Notes under the pieces: model-generated | Seen by the model: the letters and a program-made list of their open reading frames with translations, nothing else | The model's database searches: none | What the model was told of the DNA's origin: nothing | Program-made: the position numbers and the translations under genes | In this document: in pieces, positions 23,431 through 32,925 of the stretch | Layout of the letters: each line of letters opens with the position of its first letter | Position numbering within the stretch: position 1 is the first letter of the stretch | Assembly (NCBI GenBank): GCA_944325895.1 | Contig: CALVCA010000007.1 | Location: 18,360-82,359 of the forward strand | Length of the DNA stretch: 64,000 bases | Source of the DNA: Candidatus Gastranaerophilales bacterium | GTDB lineage: Bacteria > Cyanobacteriota > Vampirovibrionia > Gastranaerophilales > Gastranaerophilaceae | Reading direction: 5' to 3'

Positions 23431-24816
23431 TTAAATATTTTGTGTGTTTATTTTATATAAATCTATGCCGCCTACAGCTTTATAAAGTGATATAGTAGAA
23501 ATTAAATAGTTAATTTTGTTTGAAATCTGTTCTTTTTCAATTAATAATTGGGCTTCTTTGCTATATAGGATATCAATATCACTGGCAGCTCCTATGTTTT
23601 TTTTGCTTACTGCCAAATTGTAAATTTGATTTTGTACTTTTAATCGTTCGGTGCTTTCATCATAATTTTTCATAGCTGTTTTGTATTCCGATAATCCTAA
23701 ATTGATTTCTTTTATGGAGTCTAATATGGTTTTTTGATAATTATTTAAGGCTTCTTCATATTGTAGTTTCCTTAATTTTAAAAATGCCATTTTGCGGCCG
23801 CCTGAGAATAAATCAATTGACGGCAGAATACCGGCATTAAAAAGTTGTGAATAGCTGTTAAATAGTTTCCCTAAATCATAAGCATTCAATCCTATTTGAC
23901 CGTATATTATAAATTTTGGTAAAAATTCTTTTTTAGCTATTCTTACATCAAATCCCATACGTTTGATATTTGCTTCTTCCTGTATATAATCAGGTCTGTT
24001 TTCAATGACACTTGTGTCATATTCCATTGGAATATTGGTTAATAAGACCAGTTTTTCGTAACTTGTTCTTTCGGGTATGCCGTCACGCATGGATAAATAC
24101 ACTCTTAGGCTGTTTATTAATGTATCTTGTTTATCTTCAAGGTTGTTTTTTTCTTCTTTCAATTGGGTTAATAGTTTTTGTTCCGCCAAAACTTCATTTA
24201 TTGTACATAAACCTGTGTCATATTTTTTTGTTGTTTTTTCAACGATTTCTGTTTGAAGTTTTATTAACTCATTTTGTATTTCTAAAAATTTATCGGTCTT
24301 GATTAAATTAAAATAATCAGACGTAAAATCAGATGTTAATGAAATATATGTTGCACGTTCAGCTTGTTTTATAATATCTAATTGCTGTTCAATGCTTTTT
24401 GTCTTGAGTCTGTTTTCTCCCCAAATATCAATTTCATATGACATGGTTAATGGTAATTGATAGTTGTATTGTGCAAAACTCGGGATTACTAAAGAACCGA
24501 ATTGTTGATTTGAAGATCTGAATTGTCTGCCTAATGATCCGCTAAAATTTAAATTAGGCAATTCATTTGCAAATTGTACTTTTACAATTTGTTCATTTTC
24601 TTTTACTTTTAAATCTGTATTTTTTAAATCATAATTTACTTCGTAAAGTTTTTTAATATTTGTTGTTAAAATTGGGTCTTGATATTTTTCCCACCACTCT
24701 ATATTTAAATAATGAATTTTATCTTGTTCATGTTTTATTTCATTTTTATTTTGTTTAGCACATGCCGCAGGCACAGTAATAACAAGGGTTAAAAGTATAA
24801 TTAAAAATTTCTTCAT
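23431..24816 (-). CDS. TolC-family outer-membrane efflux protein
   Basis: 461 residues with a signal peptide ending VPAACAKQ, then long helices with the OEP pattern: NLNFSGSLGRQFRSSNQ, YEIDIWGENRLKTKS, DLFSGGRKMAFLKLRKLQYE, NYQKTILDSIKEINLGLSEY. The Cys near residue 20 might be lipidated, but the lipobox is poor. It forms the outer-membrane duct of a tripartite pump. It is divergent from marR-emrA-emrB, and both promoters overlap one palindrome, so regulation is shared. Confidence 0.9.
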   Translation of the reverse strand: MKKFLIILLTLVITVPAACAKQNKNEIKHEQDKIHYLNIEWWEKYQDPILTTNIKKLYEVNYDLKNTDLKVKENEQIVKVQFANELPNLNFSGSLGRQFRSSNQQFGSLVIPSFAQYNYQLPLTMSYEIDIWGENRLKTKSIEQQLDIIKQAERATYISLTSDFTSDYFNLIKTDKFLEIQNELIKLQTEIVEKTTKKYDTGLCTINEVLAEQKLLTQLKEEKNNLEDKQDTLINSLRVYLSMRDGIPERTSYEKLVLLTNIPMEYDTSVIENRPDYIQEEANIKRMGFDVRIAKKEFLPKFIIYGQIGLNAYDLGKLFNSYSQLFNAGILPSIDLFSGGRKMAFLKLRKLQYEEALNNYQKTILDSIKEINLGLSEYKTAMKNYDESTERLKVQNQIYNLAVSKKNIGAASDIDILYSKEAQLLIEKEQISNKINYLISTISLYKAVGGIDLYKINTQNI

Positions 24817-24837
24817 ATTTCACTTCCATTATTTTTT

Positions 24838-24859
24838 TTGTGTTATGATTATAACACAA
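24838..24859. promoter_or_regulatory. Divergent promoter/operator of the efflux locus
   Basis: Near-perfect 22-bp palindrome: left arm TTGTGTTATGA, right arm TTATAACACAA (10 of 11 pairs match). Each strand contains an extended -10 (TGT-TATGAT on plus, TGT-TATAAT on minus), so one bound dimer would block both transcripts. The size and symmetry fit a MarR operator. Confidence 0.65.
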
Positions 24860-24883
24860 GAAAATTTTAATACAAATAAAAAT

Positions 24884-25339
24884 ATGAAAAATAACCCCTT
24901 GAGAAAAAGAGTAGGTGCAATGCTTGTTGCTACGGGAATTTTATCCCGTGTTCTTGCGATGCAGATATTTGCCGAAAAAGAATTTGAAATAACTTCGGAA
25001 CAGTATTTGATATTATCATTACTTGTTGAACACGGGGAGTTGTATCAAAGGCAAATATCTGAATTAACGTATAAAGACAGACCAAATGTCAGCAGAATAA
25101 TAAATATTCTTGAAGAAAAAGGATTAGTTAAAAGGGTAAACAGTTCAAACGGCAGACAGATTTATAAAATAGTTGTTACTGAAAAAGGTAAAAAATTAAG
25201 AGAAATTATCCACCCGATTATTGTTGATATAAGAAAGACAATTACGAAGGGGATTTCAAAAGAAGAACTTGAAAATTGTTTGTTAATTCTTGAAAAAATG
25301 CTTGATAATATGAAAGATAAAGTAAAATTACAAATTTAA
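24884..25339 (+). CDS. MarR-family transcriptional regulator
   Basis: 151 residues from ATG 24884. An earlier in-frame ATG (24845) lies inside the -10 element and cannot be on the transcript. Winged-helix features: EITSEQYLILSLLVEHGELY, RQISELTYKDRPNVSRIINI, LEEKGLVKRVNSSNGRQIYK and ITKGISKEELENCLLILEKM. It probably represses itself, emrAB and the divergent tolC through the 24838-24859 palindrome. Ligand unknown. The emrA gene follows by 13 nt. Confidence 0.9.
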   Translation: MKNNPLRKRVGAMLVATGILSRVLAMQIFAEKEFEITSEQYLILSLLVEHGELYQRQISELTYKDRPNVSRIINILEEKGLVKRVNSSNGRQIYKIVVTEKGKKLREIIHPIIVDIRKTITKGISKEELENCLLILEKMLDNMKDKVKLQI

Positions 25340-25352
25340 GGGAGAAATATAA

Positions 25353-26342
25353 ATGGAAAACATAGATCATCATGGAACAAATACTATTGAAGAAAATATT
25401 GATACACGTCCTGAATATATGAAAAAAAGAGTTATAGTTCCGTCTGTAACAGCTATAATATTTTTGTTATTCGGAATTTATTTTACAATTCATTCTATAT
25501 TTTATCAATCAACTGACGATGCTTTTGTCGAAGGACATATAGTATCTATTGCTCCACGGGTGGAAGGTCCTGTTTTAAATTTGTTGATTGATGATAACCA
25601 GTTTGTAAAAAAGGGAGATTTACTGCTTGAAATTGATCCGAAAGACTATGAAGTAAAGCTTCAACAGGCAAAGGCAAAACTTGATGAGGCAAAGGCTGCT
25701 CTTATTAATACCGAAAATCAAGTCGAAAAAACTTTATCTGATTTAGAATTTGCAAAAGCTGATTATGACAGATATTCTAAAATGTATAAAGAAGGAATAT
25801 CTTCAAGACAGGATTATGATTCAAGTTTAAATAAATTAACAGCGGCACAATCAAACAGTAATTCTGCAAAAGCCAGATACGATGAAATAACTGCTTCAAT
25901 AAAAAGATTGGAAGCTGAGGTTGAGCAGGATGAATTAAATCTTTCTTATACAAAAATATATGCTCCTCAAGAAGGTTTGATAACTAATCGTTCGGTAGAA
26001 CAGGGAAATTATGTTCAGGTTGCACAGCCTATGTTTGCAATAGTGCCTGAAAAAATGTGGGTTGTTGCAAATTTTAAAGAAACGCAGCTGGCAAATATGA
26101 AGCCGGGTCAGCCTGTAGAAATTAAGGTTGATACCTATAGAGGTAAAAAGTTTAAAGGTAAAGTAGATAGTATTCAAAGAGCAAGCGGAGCAAAGGCAAG
26201 TCTTTTTCCGCCGGAAAATGCTGTCGGAAGTTATGTAAAAATTGTCCAAAGGGTTCCGGTTAAAATAGTATTTACTGAAGATATTTCAGAATATAATATT
26301 GTCCCGGGTATGTCCGTAGTTCCGGAAGTGAAGGTTAAATAA
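25353..26342 (+). CDS. emrA: EmrA/HlyD-type membrane fusion protein
   Basis: 329 residues: one N-terminal membrane helix (VTAIIFLLFGIYFTIHSI), then TDDAFVEGHIVSIAPRVEGP, lipoyl halves (VKKGDLLLEIDPKDYEVKLQ and YTKIYAPQEGLITNRSVEQG) and a coiled-coil hairpin between them (residues about 100-200). It links the inner-membrane MFS pump to TolC across the periplasm. GGGAG precedes the ATG. The emrB gene starts 2 nt after its stop. Confidence 0.92.
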   Translation: MENIDHHGTNTIEENIDTRPEYMKKRVIVPSVTAIIFLLFGIYFTIHSIFYQSTDDAFVEGHIVSIAPRVEGPVLNLLIDDNQFVKKGDLLLEIDPKDYEVKLQQAKAKLDEAKAALINTENQVEKTLSDLEFAKADYDRYSKMYKEGISSRQDYDSSLNKLTAAQSNSNSAKARYDEITASIKRLEAEVEQDELNLSYTKIYAPQEGLITNRSVEQGNYVQVAQPMFAIVPEKMWVVANFKETQLANMKPGQPVEIKVDTYRGKKFKGKVDSIQRASGAKASLFPPENAVGSYVKIVQRVPVKIVFTEDISEYNIVPGMSVVPEVKVK

Positions 26343-26344
26343 TA

Positions 26345-27895
26345 ATGGCTGAACAAGTAACTGCAGTAAAACCTAAATCCCCTTTATGGCTTATATCAAT
26401 ATCAATTCTTGTGCCGACTGCGTTTGCAATGCTTGCAACATCTGCAACAAATGTTGCCATTCCTCATATTGCAGGATATTTCGGTTCTACTATTGATGAA
26501 GCCAATTGGGTAATTACTTCATATATGATTGCCAATGCCTGTCTTATTTTGATGACAGGCTGGCTCGAAAATTTTATGGGTAGGAAAAATTTTTTAAAAG
26601 TCTTTATTTCTATTTTTACTGTCGGTTCTTTGATTTGTGCCGTAGCTCCAAATTTGAATTTTATGGTTTTAGGACGTTTGATACAGGGTATTGGCGGTGG
26701 TCCTATGATGCCTATATCACAGGCAATTTTGTTAGAGAGTTTTCCTTTTGAAAAAAGAGGTTTTGCAATGTCTTTGTTCGGGCTTGCCGTTATGGTATTT
26801 TCAATCCTTGGACCTTCTTTCGGCGGGTTTATTGTGGATAATTCCGCATGGCAGTGGATTTATTATATAAATATACCTATAGGTATTATATCAGTAATTC
26901 TTGTACATTGTAATATTCCTGAATTGGAATTTCGTAAAAAAATTGAAAAAGTTGATTTTTTGGGAATGATTTCACTTGTAATATGGCTTTTGACTATGCA
27001 GGTTGTGCTTGATAAGGGGCAACAATATAATTGGTTTGATTGTGCCTGGATATCCTGGCTTGCCGGTATTTCAGCTTGTGCTATGGCATTTTTTATTGTT
27101 TGGGAACTTGAATGTAAGCATGCATTGATTAATTTGAGAATTTTTAAAGATAAAAATTTCTTTATCGGAACGATTTTAGGTTCTTCTGTTAATGTGATAA
27201 TCTATGTAACCATCCTTTTATTGCCTCAGTTTTTACAGAATATGATGGGATATACGGCAATGCTCAGCGGTTTTTCTTTGGCACCACGTGTTATTTCATG
27301 TGTTATAATGCTTTTAATTATCGGTCCTTTGATGAATGTTGTGGATAACAGATTTTTAATATCTTCAGGATTTTTCTTTTTGGGTTTGTCTACAATTATG
27401 TTTATGAATCTTAATTTATCAGTTTCGTTTAACTATGTTGCAATACCTAATATAATTATGGGTATTGGTGTAATTTTGGTCTTTATTCCTGTTTCGTCTT
27501 TAGTGTTGGGTACACTTCCGAAAGCTGAATTGTCAAACGGTGCAAGTTTGCACAGTTTGTGTAAATGCGTTGCAACGGCATTTGTTATTTCAATGTCGTC
27601 AACACTTGTTGCAAGACATTCTCAGATGCATCAGGTTTATTTGGTAAGACATTTGTCTAATTTTAATCTTGTTTTTCAACAAAAATTTGCTGCAATGGTT
27701 CATACTTTTATGGCATCAGCTTCAAATATTTTTGCTCAACATAAGGCTAATGGATTTTTTTATAAACAACTCGTGCAGCAGTCTAGATTAATGGCTTTTG
27801 TTGATGTTTTTGAATTGTTTGCTCTGCTCGCTTTTATTTTGATACCTTATGCTTTTGCTTTAAAAGTTAATATTAAAAGCCGCAGAGAAAATTAA
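26345..27895 (+). CDS. emrB: EmrB-type MFS drug:H+ antiporter (DHA2 family)
   Basis: 516 residues with about 14 hydrophobic segments. Signatures are SATNVAIPHIAGYFGSTIDE and WVITSYMIANACLILMTGWL, GRKNFLKVFISIFTVGSL, LGRLIQGIGGGPMMPISQAI (motif C-like region near GPSFGG). It exports hydrophobic compounds driven by protons with EmrA and the divergent TolC homologue. Third gene of the marR-emrA-emrB operon. Confidence 0.93.
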   Translation: MAEQVTAVKPKSPLWLISISILVPTAFAMLATSATNVAIPHIAGYFGSTIDEANWVITSYMIANACLILMTGWLENFMGRKNFLKVFISIFTVGSLICAVAPNLNFMVLGRLIQGIGGGPMMPISQAILLESFPFEKRGFAMSLFGLAVMVFSILGPSFGGFIVDNSAWQWIYYINIPIGIISVILVHCNIPELEFRKKIEKVDFLGMISLVIWLLTMQVVLDKGQQYNWFDCAWISWLAGISACAMAFFIVWELECKHALINLRIFKDKNFFIGTILGSSVNVIIYVTILLLPQFLQNMMGYTAMLSGFSLAPRVISCVIMLLIIGPLMNVVDNRFLISSGFFFLGLSTIMFMNLNLSVSFNYVAIPNIIMGIGVILVFIPVSSLVLGTLPKAELSNGASLHSLCKCVATAFVISMSSTLVARHSQMHQVYLVRHLSNFNLVFQQKFAAMVHTFMASASNIFAQHKANGFFYKQLVQQSRLMAFVDVFELFALLAFILIPYAFALKVNIKSRREN

Positions 27896-27944
27896 TATTG
27901 CTTTTTTATGATTTAGCTTTTATAATTATAAAAAAGGAGTTTTA

Positions 27945-28823
27945 ATGAAAGATTTAAGATTGAAAATTGACAAGGATAAATGTATACATTGCGGACTTTG
28001 TGTTAATGATTGTATTGCAAATGTTTTAAAATTTGACGATAATAAAATTCCGCAGGCTGTAAATCCTGATAGATGTATTGAATGCCAGCATTGTCTTTCA
28101 ATATGTCCTGTAGGTGCTTTGTCAATTTTGGGTAAATTACCTGAAAATTCCGTATCCGTTCAAAATCATAATCCTGATGATATTTTGAATTTGATTAAAA
28201 CTAGAAGAAGTTACAGGCATTTTAAACAGGAAAATATTCCGTCCGATATTATGGAAAAGTTAAAAAATATGCTTAATTGGACTCCGACAGGTGTTAATGA
28301 TCATAGACTCCATTTTTCAATTATTGATGATATTGATGTCATGAATGATTTTAGAGATTATACAAATAAAAAATTAATTGATATATTGTCGAAACCGATT
28401 TTTAATAATGTTGCTAAAAAGTTCGGTCATTATAAAAATGCATTATTAAAAGGTAAAGATGTAATTTTTAGAGGTGCTCCCCATATGGTTGTTGTGTCAT
28501 CACCTGTTGATGCTCCTTGTAAAGACATTGATCCGGTTATAGCTCTTAGTTATTTTGAACTTTATGCTCAAAGTTTGGGTATAGGTACTTGCTGGTGCGG
28601 TTTGGCTTATGGGGTTTTAAGGTTTATGCCGGAACTTTGTAAACAGCTTGAAATACCTGATAATTATAAATTATCTTATGTAATGCTTTTCGGTATGCCG
28701 GATGTTAATTATAAAAGAGCTGTTCAACCTGAGCCTTTTAAAATTATTTCTGTTAAAAAAGGTAACAGAAATTTGTCACGTTTAGACAAGCTAAAGAGAT
28801 TTTTTGTAAATTCATTTAAATAA
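27945..28823 (+). CDS. Ferredoxin-nitroreductase fusion
   Basis: 292 residues. The N-terminus has two [4Fe-4S] motifs, CIHCGLCVNDC (residues about 11-21) and CIECQHCLSICPVG (about 41-54). From about residue 80 there is an FMN nitroreductase domain: IKTRRSYRHFKQENIP, WTPTGVNDHRLHFSII, SLGIGTCWCGLAYGV, YVMLFGMPDVNYKRA. It probably reduces nitro compounds or quinones with electrons from ferredoxin. A strong AAGGAG ribosome site precedes it. It follows emrB by 49 nt and may share its transcript. Confidence 0.92.
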   Translation: MKDLRLKIDKDKCIHCGLCVNDCIANVLKFDDNKIPQAVNPDRCIECQHCLSICPVGALSILGKLPENSVSVQNHNPDDILNLIKTRRSYRHFKQENIPSDIMEKLKNMLNWTPTGVNDHRLHFSIIDDIDVMNDFRDYTNKKLIDILSKPIFNNVAKKFGHYKNALLKGKDVIFRGAPHMVVVSSPVDAPCKDIDPVIALSYFELYAQSLGIGTCWCGLAYGVLRFMPELCKQLEIPDNYKLSYVMLFGMPDVNYKRAVQPEPFKIISVKKGNRNLSRLDKLKRFFVNSFK

Positions 28824-28884
28824 TTGTTGAACAAATTTAATTATTATTGTATATTGATTTATATATCAAATAAGTTGATTTATT

Positions 28885-29712
28885 ATGGTAAAAGTAAAGA
28901 AAATAAAAGTAAATAACATATTCACAAAATCATCATTTAAGGGTTACAGTTTTGTTATTAATCCGTATACAGGTTGTACTCACAGCTGTAAGTATTGTTT
29001 TGCTTGTTTTATTCAGCAGTTTACCAAGCATATAGGCGAAGATTGGGGCAGTTTTATTGATATTAAGCAGTGGAAAGGTAAGATTACCAAAAATATTTAT
29101 GATAAAAATATTTTGATGGCATCAATAACGGATCCTTATATACCTGAAGAAGAAAAATATAAAAAGACAAGATTTATACTTGAAAAATTAAAAGATACTG
29201 ACTGCAATTTGACTATTTGTACACGTTCGGATTTGGTTTTAAGAGATTTGGATATTATAAAAGAAATGCGTGCGAAAGTTTTGATTGCAGTGAACATGTT
29301 TGATGAAAATTTTGTTTCGCAAATTGAAAAAACTCCTTCAATAGAACGAAGATTAAATGCTCTTAAAAAGTTACGTGAGGCAGGAATTTATACTATACTT
29401 TCTATTGCACCTATTTTCCCTTATCTTACTGATTTTAAGGAAATAATTGAAAAGACTCGCGGCTTTGTTAGAGAATATTGGTTTGAAAATTTGAATTTGC
29501 GGCAGCCTTATAAAAATAATATTATGAATTTTATTAAAGATAATTATTCAGAATTATATGATAAATATTATAATATCTTTGTAGATAAAGACACTGAATA
29601 CTGGTATAATTTAAAAAATGAAATTATTGAATATTGTGATAAAGAAGATTTAAGATATAAAATTGATTTTAGATTTGGACAAATCCGTCTTCCTTTAATT
29701 CAAAAACCTTAA
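28885..29712 (+). CDS. Radical SAM protein, spore-photoproduct-lyase-like
   Basis: 275 residues with NPYTGCTHSCKYCFACF, the CX3CX2C cluster that binds [4Fe-4S] and SAM (Cys near residues 32, 36, 39), followed by MASITDPYIPEEEKYKKTRF and LTICTRSDLVLRDLDII. This resembles the SplB-like radical SAM group found outside spore formers, whose substrates are mostly unknown. The 3' end overlaps the convergent PPTase gene by 44 nt. Confidence 0.8.
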   Translation: MVKVKKIKVNNIFTKSSFKGYSFVINPYTGCTHSCKYCFACFIQQFTKHIGEDWGSFIDIKQWKGKITKNIYDKNILMASITDPYIPEEEKYKKTRFILEKLKDTDCNLTICTRSDLVLRDLDIIKEMRAKVLIAVNMFDENFVSQIEKTPSIERRLNALKKLREAGIYTILSIAPIFPYLTDFKEIIEKTRGFVREYWFENLNLRQPYKNNIMNFIKDNYSELYDKYYNIFVDKDTEYWYNLKNEIIEYCDKEDLRYKIDFRFGQIRLPLIQKP

Positions 29713-30196
29713 ATTTTTCATCAAAATTCCCTGCAACAGTCAGCATAAAATTATTAAGGAACGGAATTGTTATTTTTGTTTTTGGTGTGCCCTGAAGTTT
29801 TATTCCTGCTTCATATTGGGTCCAAAATTCATAAAATTGTTCTTTTGTTGCATTAAGGTTTTTGAAATTGTATCTTTTAAGTATTTCTTTAAAGTTTCTT
29901 TCTTTCATAAATTCAATATCTGCACCTACCGGATTGTTATCAAAGGCAGCAAGAACAATGTTTTGACTGTGTGAGATACTGAATTCCAGTTTTGAATATT
30001 TAAATTTCGGTTTATTATTTATAATTTTTAATTCAGTATTTTCAATATCGAAAAATTCTTTTGCTACTTTATCTATCAGGTAACGACCCAAAAGATGTTG
30101 TTTTTCTTTTTGTTGTGATGAAAATTTTTTTTCAGAGGGTAATAATTTTTTTTCATCTATTTGAATTTTGTCAATATTAATATAAAAAATATCCAT
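29669..30196 (-). CDS. 4'-phosphopantetheinyl transferase (Sfp-type)
   Basis: 175 residues, short for Sfp. Signatures: LGRYLIDKVAKEFF, LEFSISHSQNIVLAAFDNNP, VGADIEF (Mg-binding Asp-Ile-Glu) and EFWTQYEAGIKLQG (the W-T-x-x-E-A-x-x-K motif). It transfers phosphopantetheine from CoA to an acyl or peptidyl carrier protein. No carrier or synthase gene is in the window. Its ATG overlaps the stop of the 609-residue gene (TAATG), so the two are coupled. Confidence 0.85.
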   Translation of the reverse strand: MDIFYINIDKIQIDEKKLLPSEKKFSSQQKEKQHLLGRYLIDKVAKEFFDIENTELKIINNKPKFKYSKLEFSISHSQNIVLAAFDNNPVGADIEFMKERNFKEILKRYNFKNLNATKEQFYEFWTQYEAGIKLQGTPKTKITIPFLNNFMLTVAGNFDEKFKVFELKEDGFVQI

Positions 30197-32025
30197 TAGT
30201 GTTCAGCCTCATATAATCTTGCAAAAAAGCAGGCAACGTGTTGAATTGAATCAACACGTATCCATTGACGAGTCATTTTAAATCTAAATGTATATTTAGA
30301 TTTGTCAGGATTTTTGTGAGCATAAGAATTTTGTTCACAGTTAAAAAGATAGAATTGGCTTTTTGCGGCTTTTTTACATGCTTCAAGAAATTTTTCGGCT
30401 AAAGTTGTGTGCCCCATTTTTTTTGCCAAATAATATGCTGAAATCAAACCTTCCGAGCGAGCTCCGTCAGGATAAAAGTGATCGCCGTATTGGTAATAGT
30501 ATCCTCCTTCATAATCAAGATAAGGGTTGTTATTATTTGTATACATCTTTTCAACCATTGTATTTGCATCTTGGTATACAAAATTTAAATAATCATCTTT
30601 AATAAATTTTTCATTGTTTACCCATTCTTGTATTGCTTGCATAAGCCACGCATCAGATGGGAGAGCAGTAAACAAATCTTTATAAATTTTAGGGCGTTCA
30701 TTTACGATCCAATCCATTGCAATTTCACATTTTTGGCAAACTTCTTGAACAAGCTGCTTATCATCTTCAAAGTGGTTTGCAAAAAGCCCAAGTCCCAAAA
30801 GTGCTTCTCCGGGATAATAAAAAGAAAAAGTTTCTTTGCGTTCTTTATCTGTCATATTTATTAACGGTTGACCGTCATGATAGCCGGGATGGATATAATA
30901 TCCTAAAAATTCACCGTTATAAATTCTTGAGATAAGGTGTCTGGCATAACCTTTTATATAATCATCATAAGATTTATCAGCGGTTATAATCCTATATTGC
31001 ATCATAGCTGTCAGGGCAAGTCCGGTTCCGCCGAGTTTTGCTTTTTTGTTATAAAAAACATAACAAGTATTTTCATTTTGTTGTCTTGTATTTGATACGG
31101 TATAATCTATTGATTTTTTTGCGGCTTCAAGATATTTTTTATCTTTGGTTTGAGTATATGCTTTTAAAAGAGTTATAGTACCTCCGCTATGACGTAGAAT
31201 GTTATAGTACAGGTTTGGTTCTCTTCTTGTCGGATGTTCGTGGTCTATATAATTATCTTGTGCTGCATCATAATAATATAAAAAACGTCCGTCTTCATGC
31301 ATAAAATTAACGAGCCAATCACTTGATTTTATAAATTGATATAACAAGGTGTCATAATTGAAATCGTCATATAAAATATTCCCTCGATAAAGCGGAATAA
31401 CATCATCTTTGTAAGATATAAAGGCATGGCTTTCAACCAAAGAACATTTATATTCTTCAGAATTTCTTAAGATTTTTATTCTCTCCGGAATTTTATCTGT
31501 CATTTTGGCTATTGGTGTTTTTTTAACCAAATGACTTAATGAAGAATTTATGCCGTTATGACTGTATATAAAAGAGTCTGTGGGCATATAATAATATGAT
31601 TGGTCTTTTGTGCGTAAGAATATTCCTGTTACACCCGGTTCAAAACGAGTTCGGTTGAATGTTCGTGTTTGAAGTTCATTTATATCTACAGGAGTTTCTT
31701 TTGTAACATATTCAATCATAATCCGGCATTTTTCGGAATTTAATATATCAAAATTTTTAAAATTTTTGTTTTCTCTTAGTTTTTCAATATCTCTGTTTAA
31801 AACGGATTCAAAATCGTTTCTTTTGCTTCCATATCGTATTAAATCAGTTCCTTTTTGAAAAAGTGTTATATATGTCAAGGAAAGTTTTGGATCATAGTCC
31901 GGTAATTCTAAATTTGATATATTAAGTTTTTTGCCGCTGAATAATGAATCCCGTATCCTTTTGATTAATTCGGCTTCTTTTGAAAAATCTTTTTTGTAAA
32001 ATGTTGTATCGTTATTAAATATCAT
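30196..32025 (-). CDS. Predicted alpha/alpha-toroid (six-hairpin-like) protein with AMMECR1-like N-terminus
   Basis: 609 residues, no signal peptide. Residues about 50-160 (TYITLFQKGTDLIRYGSK ... EPGVTGIFLRTKDQSYYYMP) recall the AMMECR1 fold. Residues about 230-600 carry repeated helix pairs with Tyr-Gly-Gly patterns (RHSGGTITLLKAYTQTKDKK, LGGTGLALTAMMQYRIIT, YYPGEALLGLGLFANHF, PDGARSEGLISAYYLAKKMG) as in six-hairpin glycosidases and epimerases. Enzymatic function unknown. An extended -10 (TGA-TAAAAT) ends 9 nt before the ATG, so it is nearly leaderless. Coupled to the PPTase gene. Confidence 0.55.
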   Translation of the reverse strand: MIFNNDTTFYKKDFSKEAELIKRIRDSLFSGKKLNISNLELPDYDPKLSLTYITLFQKGTDLIRYGSKRNDFESVLNRDIEKLRENKNFKNFDILNSEKCRIMIEYVTKETPVDINELQTRTFNRTRFEPGVTGIFLRTKDQSYYYMPTDSFIYSHNGINSSLSHLVKKTPIAKMTDKIPERIKILRNSEEYKCSLVESHAFISYKDDVIPLYRGNILYDDFNYDTLLYQFIKSSDWLVNFMHEDGRFLYYYDAAQDNYIDHEHPTRREPNLYYNILRHSGGTITLLKAYTQTKDKKYLEAAKKSIDYTVSNTRQQNENTCYVFYNKKAKLGGTGLALTAMMQYRIITADKSYDDYIKGYARHLISRIYNGEFLGYYIHPGYHDGQPLINMTDKERKETFSFYYPGEALLGLGLFANHFEDDKQLVQEVCQKCEIAMDWIVNERPKIYKDLFTALPSDAWLMQAIQEWVNNEKFIKDDYLNFVYQDANTMVEKMYTNNNNPYLDYEGGYYYQYGDHFYPDGARSEGLISAYYLAKKMGHTTLAEKFLEACKKAAKSQFYLFNCEQNSYAHKNPDKSKYTFRFKMTRQWIRVDSIQHVACFFARLYEAEH

Positions 32026-32151
32026 TTAGTTTCTATTTTATCATATTTTTTTAAAATAGTCTATAATTGCCCATGTATTTATATCCAATCGGGCAATTTT
32101 GTTTTAGCCACTTGCAGTATAAGATAATTATACTTTCAGAAAGGCGGATTT

Positions 32152-32925
32152 ATGTATAAAGAGGTACAGCTTAACAGCTCTAATTTGTGCACTGGAATTA
32201 TAAGTATTTCTGATCTGCAGAGTTTGAAAAAAGGATTTATTGAAATATTAAATCATGATTTAAAAACTCCAATTATTGCTCAAATCAGGGCTTTAGAATT
32301 GATGTTAAAAGGAAATTTCGGAATGTTGAATAATGAACAATCAGAAATTGTTCAACTTACATTGGAATCTTGTAATCATATGTATGAAATGGTTTCGACT
32401 TTAATTTCAAATTATAAATTCGATAATGAAGAACTTAAGTTACATTATTCTTATTTTGATATTATTAGTTTAATTGAAGAAAATATAAAAAAAATGGAAC
32501 AAGAACTATTAAGCAGTAATATTAAAATTGTAATTATTCCGAAAGTCACTAATCCGTTTATAACAGCGGATTTTATAAGAATAGAAAAGGTTGTACAAAC
32601 CTTGTTGTTTAATTCCGTAAATTCTGCATTTAAAAATTCAATAATTAAAGTATATGTTTCTGATAGGAATAAGATGTTATCTGTTAAAATAGAAAATCAC
32701 AGTTGTCATATTTCACAAGATAAAATAAGACAATTGTTTGCAACGCATACATATCACAGTAACAAATTTCATAAAATAGGAACAGGTATAGGCTTATACT
32801 TTGTAAAAAAAATTGTCGAAAAACACGACGGGCAAATAATAGCAGAAAGTTTTATTGATCAAAGAAATATTTTGGGTTTTAAAATTCCTTACAGCGATGA
32901 AATAATTTATAAGAATTGTATTTAA
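32152..32925 (+). CDS. Soluble orphan sensor histidine kinase
   Basis: 257 residues, no membrane segment and no sensor domain beyond about 25 residues. H-box IEILNHDLKTPIIAQIRALE, N-box region TLLFNSVNSAFK, G-box region IGTGIGLYFVKKIVEKHDGQ. It should autophosphorylate on His and pass phosphate to a response regulator. None lies beside it. A ribosome site AAAGGCGG and a TATAAGAT -10 are upstream. The 3' end overlaps the convergent prmC by 4 nt. Confidence 0.85.
   Translation: MYKEVQLNSSNLCTGIISISDLQSLKKGFIEILNHDLKTPIIAQIRALELMLKGNFGMLNNEQSEIVQLTLESCNHMYEMVSTLISNYKFDNEELKLHYSYFDIISLIEENIKKMEQELLSSNIKIVIIPKVTNPFITADFIRIEKVVQTLLFNSVNSAFKNSIIKVYVSDRNKMLSVKIENHSCHISQDKIRQLFATHTYHSNKFHKIGTGIGLYFVKKIVEKHDGQIIAESFIDQRNILGFKIPYSDEIIYKNCI

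Noticed and set aside
23431..28823. Biosynthetic cluster with efflux and nitroreductase
   Set aside because: The genes form an ordinary EmrAB-TolC-MarR locus plus a ferredoxin-nitroreductase; no synthase or tailoring enzymes are present.
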